From Heliopora coerulea (taxonomy: Eukaryota > Cnidaria > Anthozoa > Scleralcyonacea > Helioporidae): a stretch of DNA of 64,000 nucleotides. The notes below the pieces were generated by a model. It was not told the DNA's origin, made no database searches, and saw only the letters and a list, made by a program, of their open reading frames with translations. Where the stretch lies: positions 62,001-126,000 of the forward strand of contig JASJOG010000429.1 in assembly GCA_030142905.1 (NCBI GenBank). The letters run 5' to 3'. The translations under genes and the position numbers were made by a program. Shown piece after piece: positions 1-10,415 of the stretch. Numbering within the stretch: the stretch's first letter is position 1; the number at the start of each line of letters is the position of its first letter.

Positions 1-402
1 TTGACACAAACGTTTTATCATGGTTTTTAATGGATAAGAGTGACTGTGCCTTCCACGGTTCGAATTAGAGAAAAAATGTCGATTCGCAAAAAAATTCGTA
101 AATTGTTTCAGTACATAATATGCAGTATTGAAACATACTCGTAGGATTTCCTTATCTTTCTCAGCCATTCGCGTTAGCCCATGTCCAATAGGGGTATTCT
201 GAAGAACGTGTTGATTGTAGCCAGCAGCTCCTAATCGCGCTCTGGTGTTAAGGTCAATTGCTTTAAGATGAACGTCGCTGGTCAAGTGTTTCTTAAGCGA
301 GTCCTTCTTTGTATATTTGGTTCCTTCAACCCATGTTGATGTATAGCTACGCATGTTATTCAAATCACCTTCGAACTTCTTGCACAAGGAGCATTTAATC
401 AT
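1..402 (-). pseudogene. N-terminal fragment of a hAT-type zinc-finger transposase (KIAA1586/ZNF862-like)
   Basis: An open frame on the minus strand starts at an ATG at 402 and stays open to the window edge; an in-frame stop lies just upstream of the ATG. The first residues hold a C-x2-C pair (CSLC) followed about 35 residues on by H-x5-H spacing (KKHLTSDVH), which fits the TTF/BED-like zinc finger at the start of hAT-derived proteins. A segment with HGLTRMAEKD and FNTAYYVLK follows and resembles the stretch before the DUF4371/RNase H-like domain in this family. Similarity stops around position 112, next to subterminal TTCGCAA repeats, so the frame beyond is probably transposon end sequence rather than protein. 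I read it as an internally deleted transposon remnant. A domesticated gene continuing to the left is possible but less likely. Family assignment is from recalled motif similarity only. Confidence 0.5.
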
Positions 403-870
403 CGTGACCTTACAATTCGTGATGACCTTTTCTAGTTCACAACTAAATTCCTTTTCTCATTTTACTACCGTGTTCAGAGCGGCAGAATACTCTGCCATTC
501 TGTTCACGAAGTAATAAAACAATAAACACGCCTGTTGGATGTTTCAAGTAACTAGCGCAAACTGCCACGTGCAGGACAATTTGTCCGAGCATTCGCCGGA
601 ACGTGTGACGCAAATAGCAAGCTTGTCATCGCCTGGGACAACAACAAAATGGCGGCCCTTAAATTTCGCACCGAATATTTAAATATTTCGCACGAATTTC
701 TGGCATTTTTTTTAAGAAAAAAAAAAACATTGCACACACGAAATTCTCGAAGTCGTATGAATACATGTCATTGAAAAATTTGGATTCGCAAAAGTAAAAC
801 CTTCGATTCGCAAGTGGCAAAAATCGATTCGCAAATTGCGAATTGCGGTCTGCTAATTCGAACCCAGCCT
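57..870 (-). mobile_element. Deleted hAT-like element with GGTTCGAATTAG ends
   Basis: The motif GGTTCGAATTAG at about 58-69 recurs inverted (CTAATTCGAACC) at about 859-870. Inside each end are subterminal TTCGCAA/GATTCGCAA repeats (near 80-100 and 783-845). The transposase start at 402 lies between them, pointing left, and its similarity ends close to the left terminus. This fits an element that lost the rest of its transposase. No clean target duplication is visible. Confidence 0.45.
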
Positions 871-936
871 TCTCATTCAGTTATAATTCTTTCTAAAAAT
901 GGGATGTTTAATAGCACCATCTCATGACAGACTGCG

Positions 937-1127
937 CAGTGGCGTAACGGAACTACTGGGGGACCTTAGGAGATTTTCGTTCGGGGATCCCCCGTCACCC
1001 CCCTCAGTATCGACATATATTTCAAGACTTTCATCTCAATTGTCTTTACAGATTCATCGGGGGCCCCTTAGAGGTCGGGGGCACTTAAGAGTTGCTCTAA
1101 CCCTGACCATAGTCCGTTACGCCACTG
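937..1127. mobile_element. hAT-type MITE, 191 bp, with 8-bp target duplication
   Basis: Terminal inverted repeats CAGTGGCGTAACGGA (937-951) and its complement (1113-1127) are perfect over 15 bp. They are flanked by agactgcg (929-936) and agactgca (1128-1135), an 8-bp duplication with one mismatch. The 8-bp duplication and CAG-starting ends are typical of hAT non-autonomous elements. It has no coding capacity. Confidence 0.8.
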
Positions 1128-1750
1128 AGACTGCACCTTCTAGGAGACATTTAACAATGAACGGTTTCGCATTCGCATCGGAACCTTTACACGTTGACGG
1201 CCTGACCCAGACCCAAACCCAAGCTCCAACCCTCACCTCAATCGTAACTCTAATCCCAACCAATATAACTCGGACAAAAGTCACCGTAACCCTAATTGGT
1301 CCATAAACTGTTAAGAATGCGCGAGCGCTTACGGGTCGCTTGTACCAGGGTCACACAAACCAGAGTTACACTCCCCTTGACAATGTAAAAAATGTTCCGG
1401 TAGTGGGTTTGAATCCTAGCTAAGTACGCAATCCAACATGGAACCAAAACCAACATGTTTCGTATCGTAATGGTACTTCACCTACCATCAGCAAGAAGGT
1501 TAATCTGAACCAAAGCTGGATTTTCGGCATGAGTTTGAAGAACGTTGTCATCCATCACGTGCAGTTCCTATTTGAAAACCAGAAAATATTAAGAGAGAAT
1601 CTAAAACGCAATACCTTAGGCTAGTATAGATAATCATACGGTTTTTGTTCAATTTGGAATTAATTTGCACGAGTGTTTTTCAAGGAGTCGAAAATTGTGC
1701 AAGCCAGCAGTCAAAAATTGAATAATCAGAAATATAGTTGGCACCACTGG

Positions 1751-1773
1751 TGTATATATATATATATATATAT
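1751..1773. repeat. (TA)n microsatellite
   Basis: Uninterrupted TA dinucleotides. Confidence 0.9.
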
Positions 1774-1934
1774 TTATAATTAGGCTGCTGGAGAATCCCC
1801 AAAAGTGTCACCAGAATGGCATCATTTATGGGTCCTTGGGTTCATGGTACCGACCACTGACTGAAATAGCTGCCTCGGGTTATTACAGACGACCAATCGA
1901 ATAAGATGTAGTATTATATGGCTGAGCTCGCTAT

Positions 1935-2005
1935 CCGGTCTGTACGCAAACTGACACACGCTGATTGGCTGCCTAGCCGTGCAATAAGTTTTTCGTACAG
2001 ACCGG
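1935..2005. repeat. Short foldback with CCGGTCTGTACG ends
   Basis: CCGGTCTGTACGCAAACT at the left pairs with the complement of AGTTTTTCGTACAGACCGG at the right, around a 34-base loop. The GGTCTGTACGG terminal motif links it to the larger foldbacks at 2273-2380 and 3757-3850, so this is a small dispersed family. Confidence 0.65.
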
Positions 2006-2272
2006 CTAGTTTTGGCGGGAAAATTTCCGAATTGATCTGTAGACAAAACAAACTAGATTTAAGTACGTTTTACAAAAGATTTATCACAAATCTTCTCAAA
2101 GATAATTCAAAGCTGAAAACTAGATGAAAAGATGCAAAAACAAAACACGAAGTAATTGGTAAAAACAAGCAAGCAAACTAAGCTACTTACTCATGAACAC
2201 AAAACTTCGTTAAAAGCGATAAAGAAAGGAATCAAAAGCCATATAATAAATTCCTTATTAACCTCGTTTGTT

Positions 2273-2380
2273 CGGTCTGTACGGGAAAGTATTTGCCCTC
2301 GGTTTTTTCCGCACAGACCTCGCTCCTTCGTCGTTTGGTCTGTACAAAAACCTCAGGCAAATATTTTTCCGTACAGACCT
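2273..2380. repeat. Palindromic GGTCTGTACGG-family element
   Basis: The left arm (from 2273, cggtctgtacgg) and right arm (to 2380) pair over about 45 bases including an internal TATTTGCC/GGCAAATA block, with a CTCGCTCCTTCGTCG loop. The same loop and arm occur at 3757-3850, and a degenerate piece near 56090. It is non-coding; open frames through it are fortuitous. Confidence 0.65.
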
Positions 2381-3132
2381 CACCTTCGGTTAATAAGTAA
2401 TCAATACTTTCCGGAACGGTCCGTTTCACGGATCAAAACGTTCTCAGGATGACCCCTCGACACTTGAAAACGAAACATAATAGGGCCAGTTATTTATAGG
2501 TCAGTAGTTGACACAAGTTGGTGTCAGGTTCGGCTCATGAGATCCAGGGCGATTGAACTGGGCCCAGGTCGTTGCGTGACGTATTTGAACAGTCGAATGA
2601 CCGAATAACCTACCTGGTGTGCTGTCAGTGCTGAGCATACTGACGTACAACATGATGTAGTGATACAAAGCAATCAACTTAGCTCCAGCATTTTTAACCC
2701 TTACTTAAATCTTTTGAAATTGACATGACTACGAAAGTAATAAATAAAAAGTCATCATATTGACCATGTTAATCAGGGCACCCTTGGAAATTCGTTAAAG
2801 CATTGTGGAACTTTATCATGGCATCCTCAGTCTTTCAAGATGGTCTGACAGACGAAATAAGAAGCGTAACTGGTGCAGTTCCACCGCCAAAATCTTTTTG
2901 TAAATAAAGTAGTGTCATTGTTGAAACACTTGCACTAGGATGTCAAATTTTGGAGCGTTTTCGTGTCTCTTTAGTTTAAAAAAAAGCAAAAAATAAAAAA
3001 GAAAATTCGGGAGGTTACAGGGAGACGGCCCTTTCACAAGTCTTCGTTTATTGCATTTAAGTTGTGTACAAAAAGCAGAGCTTCGAAACGTGATGGACAC
3101 GAAGTTCAACCATCACAAAAAGTACAACTTAC

Positions 3133-5340
3133 CCTGGTCGACAAATTATGTGCAGTAATACATCCTGTGTACCACTGTCGTAACTGTAACCTGCAAGGAA
3201 GAAAGAACACCACAATGATTACAGCATCACATTCGTTCTTCAAACAAATCCACCATGGTTGTTGTTAGTATTTGTACAAGTTTCTTACCTGTACACTGTG
3301 ACTCTAAGACCAGTTAAAGTTACTGCACCTAGTTAGTAAACAATGACAACGAATTGTTAATCAAGTAAACGCAAAGCGATAACGTGATACCTGTTTGCAT
3401 GCTACAAGTCACCGCAGTTACCAGTGACAAATTACAATTATTTGCAACACAAAAGAATTGTTTTGCCTTAAAAACATGGGTGTTTCCTACGCTCCACAAT
3501 ACATAAAACCGTGCAGGTTCATGACACTCAAATCAACAGTCCACCTAAACACACTTGGTATGCCTTGTTCACTGACGCGCGCGTCTTCAGCAAGTAAACT
3601 GTCTGCCGTATTGGGAAAAAATCAAATAAAGTAGAGAACAATACACGATGATTTCCATTTCTAGGCTCTAACAAGCAAGTAATCAAAAACCGCCTCTTCG
3701 CATACAAACAGAACGTTAAATGCGATGGAAGAAGCAACCAAAACTCATACAATGGCTTCCTGGTTAACCTTCGCTTTATCGCACAGACCTCGCTCCTTCC
3801 TCGCTCGGTCTGTGCGAAAACCTTAAGCAAATACTTTCCCGTACAGAATTCAAATTCAGTCAGTACATGTAAGTAATCATTAATAGTTATTGCACCATTC
3901 ATTAGAAAAGCTTGGGCTTTCTGTAGCCTCTGCCACGCTTTCAAGTCATCTTCAACCCTTCCATCCATATGGAACACTTGATTAATCCGTTCATCTCCGT
4001 CCTAACCAAAAAAACCCAAACCTCAGTTAGACTTACATGTATTGTTGTCAAGACAATGTTGAAATTCTGAACATCTTCGGATCGGCTAACGACTTATAAT
4101 GTATATACTGCCATTAAACACATATCAGTTGTTTACAACCCTACTGTACAGTCATAGCCCCGGAATGTTCTTACTTATTAGCCCCAGGGTTGTACCCCCT
4201 GCACTCTTACCCATCCATCTTACTTTGTTTCCTAAATATCCAGTTTGTATGAGTTCAAAATCATAAAATGGATGAACACAAACATTTTTCGATATTTGGG
4301 CATTAGGGTATTTGGGTCCGTTTAAAATCACGTTTTGCATCTTAGACAATAACTTAATTTAAAGTCAATAACGAGGTTACTGGTTATCCAATTTTGCTGA
4401 ACATAATGGCTCATGTTACAATAAACATAAATAACGATTGTTGTTTTGTTAAAACATGTGTTAAATTAGTAAGCTATTAAACAGTTTAGTATACAGTACA
4501 GTTTGAATATTTCAGATATCATTGGTATTATAATCATCTCAATATTTCGTTAGCTAAAATATCAAGTGGTGTGTAATATTCAGCCATACCATACTCTGAA
4601 ATCTGAAATAAGGAATTTTATTTCACTTTGCCATTATCACTACCTTCAAACTGTAAAGGTACATACATAACCCCTCAAATTCATGCCTTATGAAAAGTAT
4701 AATAACTCCAAACTTGTAGTGCATACACATATAATTCTTTACCTTAAATTGACTGAGTTCATTTTCTCTGACAAAAGCCCTGTAAAAAATATCAAAATCC
4801 AATAACAAAAGAAATAATTGTCAGCTCACATCATCCATGAATATATTTATAAAAATAGCTAGCAAAGAGTTTAAATTGGCATGTTGTGATTCACTAACTG
4901 TGATGCAGTTCCACACGTGTAAAAAACACATTATGCAAACATATGATGCTCCAGTTAGATTCTCCAACCCAACAAGGAGAAGAATGGGATGAAAGAAGCC
5001 ATCTCTACTAAATGATTCTCCAAACTGTTAAAGCATTTATTACAACTTCCATTGCTTTCTACTATTATCAGTCTTTACAAACTGACATACTTACTGAGTT
5101 GAGAGATAATTTCATGATTTACTGCTGAAGTCAACTGGAAAAGTTCACTTGAGCAGGATTCAGACTCACATCTTTGGGTTCCTGGACTACTGCTCTACCA
5201 ATTGAGAATCATAAACCATAAGATGCAAGTTCAAATCCTGCTGAAGTCAACTCTTCTAATTGACTTTAACAGCATAGGTTCATCATGAAATTTACTCTCC
5301 ATGTTTCCCTGAAGATGATTATTGTTATTGAGTTAAATTT

Positions 5341-5378
<38 letters not shown>

Positions 5379-8300
5379 TTTCAATTTGTCATACATATGT
5401 ATATATATGACAAATTTACTTGCTCATAACCTGCATATGTGTTATAAGCACCATCTACTTAAATAATTTTCATGAAGCTTTGTTTTCATTCTTTGTCCAC
5501 CCTGATATAATGAAGTGGTGTTTCAAAAAGTTTCCATAGTTGTTCTTAACATCATAAAAGCCTTGGCTTTAAAAAACCACTTGGTTTCTTTGGTTCAAAA
5601 AGTGAGAGAAGACATGTAGTACAAGTGAAGAACTGAGACCAAACACAATTGTAAATATGGTACATAGGAAGAAATGCAATTTCACATAAATTTTATTTAT
5701 TTACTTGTTTAATTGTTTGTTTGTTCATTTACGTATTTATTGATTTACTTATTTATTGATTCACTCATTTCTGGGAGGAGAAAAGGAGAATACTGGCAGA
5801 AAGGATGCTGTTATAAGAAAAAGGTTCACTCTATAATGTACACTAGATATAGCACTGAAAAAAAAAAATCTAGAACAACTTTATATGACAATTTTTCAAA
5901 AACTAACTCACATTTGCTTGTCTCCAAAAAACTCAATTGGACATCTAGCCTCATTACTTATACCCAGACAATCCACTACTGGCTCAAATGTCTGAAAAAA
6001 AAATTACATAGGATAGCACATCTAGTCTGGTTGTAACAAGCATTTAACACTGAAATGTACAGCATACTGTAGTATAGTATTTTAATGCTTAGCATTAATT
6101 TGTTTTTCAAGTATAAATAATGTGTTATACTGTATATCCATATATACATTTTATAATATGAGAGATAATTTAACTTAATCCACACTTTATGAAACCACAC
6201 TTTAACTCATTAAAGGGCAAGAGCACACTTCAATATTTTACTCTGGCTAAAGCCAAACAATTTTACTTGTTGAAGGAATAAGACCTGCCCTTAATGAGTT
6301 AAAATGGCCATAGAATTAAGAACTGTTGCAGCTTTTTGTTGGCTTGGCAGAGCCATTAACTTCATGCCACAGCCATGTGAGGCAGTATACACACCAAAGA
6401 TAGTTCAGAGAAACCCTACCATTGAACAATTCAAACAGAGTGATCGTCAGAAACTTACCAGGGCTGGCCAGGGAACTGGTGACCGTGAGCCAAAGGAATT
6501 ACAGCAGGTGCGTGGAGCCCATCTAATAGTATTTTCAACCAAAAATGCTTTTGTGTTTTCGTAGACTTTAATCCACTGTCTATATTCCCAGTTTGCACCA
6601 TCATACTCTACAAGAACCTGAAAGAAATAAGAACTATGTTATTTTAAAATTCTCTCTGACACTTTGATTTTTATTGAGTTGGATTGAATTACATGTATAT
6701 AGTGTGTCAAAATGGATGGTGAAATGTGATAAAGAGCCACATTTTACTGGTATAATGAATAAAAAGTTATGTAAATATACAATACATAAAGTTTCAATTT
6801 TACAAAACTTTTAGTAGCAGAGAACTTGATGTGGAGTAAACAAGCAAGTTTGCAAGTGTGCTTTTATTTATACTGGATAACCCTATCAGCTGCCTAAGCT
6901 GCTCTCCCTAGAGGTCCAGTAAAAGCCACCCCTCACAGGCCCAGTGTTACTAAAGGAGAAACCCATAGTACCTGGAGAAAACCTGCAATGCTTGGTATAG
7001 ACAAAATGGAGAACATTCTTCTCATATGTGACCAAGGTAACTTTAATCAGATAACTACATGGTGATGGAATCAAGCCCTAGTCACAGTGGTGAGATACAT
7101 GTGCACTGCAATTGTGTCACCAGCACCTCTTGGTATGCAAGCTTACTGATGGGATTTCTCAGTAAGAGAAAGACTCACCCCCAACTTTTAAATTTTCCAG
7201 TAGATAAAAGTTAATACAAGCAAACAAAAAAACCACTGCACAAATGAATTGTTTATATCTGTGATTGGATGCAATTCAAATCACTATCAGACTTTCACTG
7301 TGGTTTTGATGTGGGAAATCCTTAGACAAGCAAAATCATCTGATGTTAGCCAGAATAAAAACAAAAAAACTAATTCTGACAGGAGGGATTTAATTGAGAT
7401 AGGCTACAACCTTTTCATAAGAGGATTTCTCCTTGTGATAAGTAAAATTGTCTGGCATTAATATAGTGTAATAACACGATGGATACTAATTTTCATTGTC
7501 TGGCTGGATATTGGATTTACTGGATAGTGAAAGAAAATCCAGTCAAATACCAGATATACAATACAATTTTAATATGTTTTTAGTACAATTTTAATATAAT
7601 TTTAATACAAATATTTGCATTAAAATTATATAAAATTAATGAAGAAACCATTTACAGTTTTGCCCATGTTTATCCCTCATGTCCATAGCTATTAGAACTA
7701 GAATGTTGTGACTGTTATCACTTATTACACAGAATTATGTGCTGAATTGCCTCTATTTTGAAGATGTCATCTTGTTGCGGACAGCAATTATTCTGAATCT
7801 GTCATCAAAATGGCTCAGTGCAATCTCTTTCACAAGAAATACAGTTAATCTGAAAATAAACATAAACACCAAACAAAAGACACAGCCCAAGCCATTAAAC
7901 AAAGTAAAGAGGAAAATATGTATTTCTAATGTTTCATTGCAAAATGCAACATCCTCCAAATATGTTCCTGATGACAAGCTTTCTCTAGTTGCACCACATT
8001 GTTGTGTGCACAACTACAGGAGCATTTTTAATTTGAAAGTGTGAAGGTTTTGGTTATGTTTGTTGAGGCATGAAAAAATGATGAAACTCTTCAAGACCAG
8101 ATTGAATATGACAATGTTGTACATTATTTTAAGCTACATTTGTCATTTCTTCAAAGTCAAAACAATAATCAATGCAAGGTGACACCTCCAAGTGACACCA
8201 GATAGTGGGGAAATATTGTGTAGATAAGTGTAGATTGTCACTGAATCAGATTACTCATAATAAACTGAACAGTTTGCTCAGATGATGACTGCTCCAAGTT

Positions 8301-10361
8301 TCTTGTTTGTGTGGACATTGTTCCATGTCAATGATGGTACCATAATGATGTGGTGGCAAAATGACTTCATTTGAACAAGCAATAATGTAACTTTTTTCTG
8401 TTATTAGCTACTGCATTCTTGTCCAAAAGTGAATCAAACAAATATATATCCAGTAATCTAGCAGGATACTACATGGTGAGATTTTTCACTATTCAGTGGG
8501 ATAATCTGACCAAATACTAAATCCAGTGCATCTCTATTCCATTGGTTGTGTCAAAAACCAAAACCAATCAATGCACTAAACTTCACAAGTTGTTAAAGGA
8601 ATTCATTAAATTAACTTTTCAATACTTGGAAATGAATTACTAAACTTTTCAGGGAATGTTTTGATTACCTGGACTATGAGGTTTTCATTTTTACTGCTCA
8701 TTTGTGTTGTCTGGATCCTTACAGCATTTTACTGACAATTATAAGGGTAAGGGCTAAACAAATCAGTAATAAAAGTCTATAATTTTGTTGAGATGGCCTT
8801 AGCTTTTCAATCTGGAATGTAAGCTGATTCATTAAGAGACTTCTACATCTAGAATTGTTAAAAAGGTTTTGAAATGTACTTTAGATGCAAATGAGTCCAT
8901 ACTGTTTGCAGACAGAAGACTGATTAACCCATGCCTACCAGTACCCCCTTCTGCTAGTCCTTTTTCATTTTTTTTTTTCATGCCACCATCAGAAGTTAGC
9001 CAAAATAAACTTGTAAAGGCTATTGCAGATTGTAATGGGTCAATGAGATAGTTTTTAATGCACACCTGGCAAAGATAAGTCTCCTTGCACTTAGAAATGG
9101 CTTTGCATTAGCCAGCAGGATAAAATGCTTCAACAGGTTGTGTTGGTTAAGAATGAGATGATCAAATAGCAAATTAATGATGGATGAGAAAAACCACAGA
9201 ATGCCCAGTTAAATCTATGTCTAGGAACTCTTTATAAAAAATAGAATCATAAAATTTAATGTTCAAACCAAATCCACATACAAATTCTATCCCTATATCA
9301 ATTGTAAGGGTGAAAAGCAACTCTTTTAGACAAATCCCACTTTAATGCTATGTAAGGCTTGTTGATCAGTAAGTTGATAATTCTTCCTTCAGAATTACCA
9401 ACTTAACAGTTGGCAATTGAGTGTAAAGGCCATAATGTTCGATTGTTGATTTGTAACAGTTATAGAAATGGATGCCTAATATTCATGCTAGCTAATAATT
9501 GCTTCTTTTCTCTGATTTCCTAGGAATTTGATAACTTTTTCCACGAAAGTTTACAAATATCTGCTCCAAAGCTTACTTGTCATTTTACAACCGTTACGGT
9601 ACTTAAATACAACTGTGGCTGGATAGGAAACCATCTATCAACCTCTTTATAGACATTAGATGCTCATGGTGTGTTGGTAACCATGAAACCTTGTGATAAA
9701 CACACAACGTGACTGAATCTTTATCCACTATCAGACAGCTGGACTTCAATAAAGAAATACTTCAAAGAGCCACTGTATCTACCTGATCTAAACTTACTAC
9801 AGCAAAAATATATGCAGCTAATAATTCTCACAATTAAACAAAGTTGCTAATGCATCTTAATGGCACTTTCACTGGCACATAAAAGACTATTTTGAGTGAA
9901 TTAAAAGACTGACACATATCCTCGGCTGTTACAATAAAATAATATATGTACATCGCTCATTCAAGGCAGAGGTAATGCACAGTTCATGTACAACATAATT
10001 CAATCGAGCAGCTTTGTAGAAGCTAAAAAGGCCAACAACACCTTCAAATACCATCTCAAATACAGTGATCCTCATTTTGACTATAAGTTAAACCAAAATT
10101 CCAACAATACCATAAAATAACCGAAACAAAATGGCTTCACGCAAATACAGTTAGGACCTCTGAAAACTTTACCTGCAGTTCTTTGTCGCTGACATCTTTA
10201 ACCGAGCAGGCACGAATATATCCCGCTTTCCAGTTGAAGCTCTCTAAGTTCTGATTTTTCCCACGGCGGCTCAATCCTGCTTCTTCAATGACAAGGAATC
10301 GCTTTCCTACGAGCTCTTTTCTTACGGGATAAGTGAGCTGTGCGCTTCTTGGCTCGTACAT
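3133..10361 (-). CDS. KDM3/JMJD1-family protein, N-terminal exons (partial)
   Basis: Six exons were read by hand: 10173-10361, 6459-6617, 5912-5991, 4743-4779, 3896-4001 and 3133-3190. Phases join without a break and introns have GT..AG ends. Exon 1 carries RKELVGKRFLVIEEAG and WKAGYIRA; exon 2 carries VLVEYDG, YRQWIKVYE and ends PWPAL; exon 3 starts TFEPVV and has PIEFFGDKQM. These match, in order, the conserved N-terminal region of JMJD1C/KDM3B (ELVGKRF, WRAGVIRA, VEFDD, WVKVYED, WPALTFKPL, VEFLVDKQL). The family demethylates H3K9 through a C-terminal JmjC domain, which is not in this window, so catalysis cannot be judged. Exons 5 and 6 are weaker: the exon 5 donor (AATG|gtgcaa) was chosen because it gives the phase that opens exon 6. 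An upstream in-frame ATG at 10415 would add 18 residues; 10361 is preferred because homologues start close to ELVGKRF. Exons further along were not found, so the gene is cut by the left edge or continues in unrecognised exons. Confidence 0.82.
3757..3850. repeat. Truncated GGTCTGTACGG-family foldback in KDM3 intron 5
   Basis: CGCACAGACC TCGCTCCTTC and CTCGGTCTGTGCG pair around a short loop, followed by the TACTTTCCCGTACAGA arm. It is the right-hand part of the element at 2273-2380 and lies just downstream of the proposed exon 5 donor. Confidence 0.6.
5128..5330. repeat. tRNA-derived SINE-like repeat (two overlapping orientations)
   Basis: Minus-strand reading gives TTGGTAGAGCAGT (A-box-like) and AGTCTGAATCCTGCT (B-box-like). 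A second B-box-like AGTTCAAATCCTGC occurs on the plus strand, followed by AAGTCAAC and the tail TCCCTGAAGATGATTA. The head and tail both recur at 11100-11240, 27340-27640 and 46240-46700. It lies in KDM3 intron 3. Confidence 0.6.
5344..5376. repeat. (TA)n microsatellite
   Basis: About 16 TA units, within KDM3 intron 3. Confidence 0.9.
6202..6302. mobile_element. 101-bp TTAA-bounded MITE, copy 1
   Basis: Starts TTAACTCATTAAAGGGCA and ends TGCCCTTAATGAGTTAA, an inverted pair bounded by TTAA at both ends. The core TTTTACTCTGGCTAAA is shared with the copies at 38506, 42688, 42801 and elsewhere. A TTAA target with CCCA-type ends is the signature of piggyBac-like non-autonomous elements; the superfamily is inference. 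It lies in KDM3 intron 2. Confidence 0.75.
6618..10172. other. KDM3 intron 1, gene-free
   Basis: A 3.55-kb intron. I see AT-rich sequence, no conserved coding similarity on either strand, and no clear terminal inverted repeats. The open frames in it (for example around 7739-8044 and 8869-9051) lack recognisable domains. Confidence 0.6.
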
Positions 10362-10415
10362 CTCTCCACAAGACCTGTCATCGCTTATGTTAATTCCATA
10401 GTAAAAGCAGTACAC

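Noticed and set aside
1201..1306. Telomere-like CCCTAA/CCCTCA words
   Set aside because: Too irregular for a telomeric array; only loosely repetitive C-rich sequence.
2818..2907. 29-codon plus frame ending PPPKSFCK followed by AATAAAG
   Set aside because: Looks a little like a terminal exon, but no upstream exon or family could be identified.
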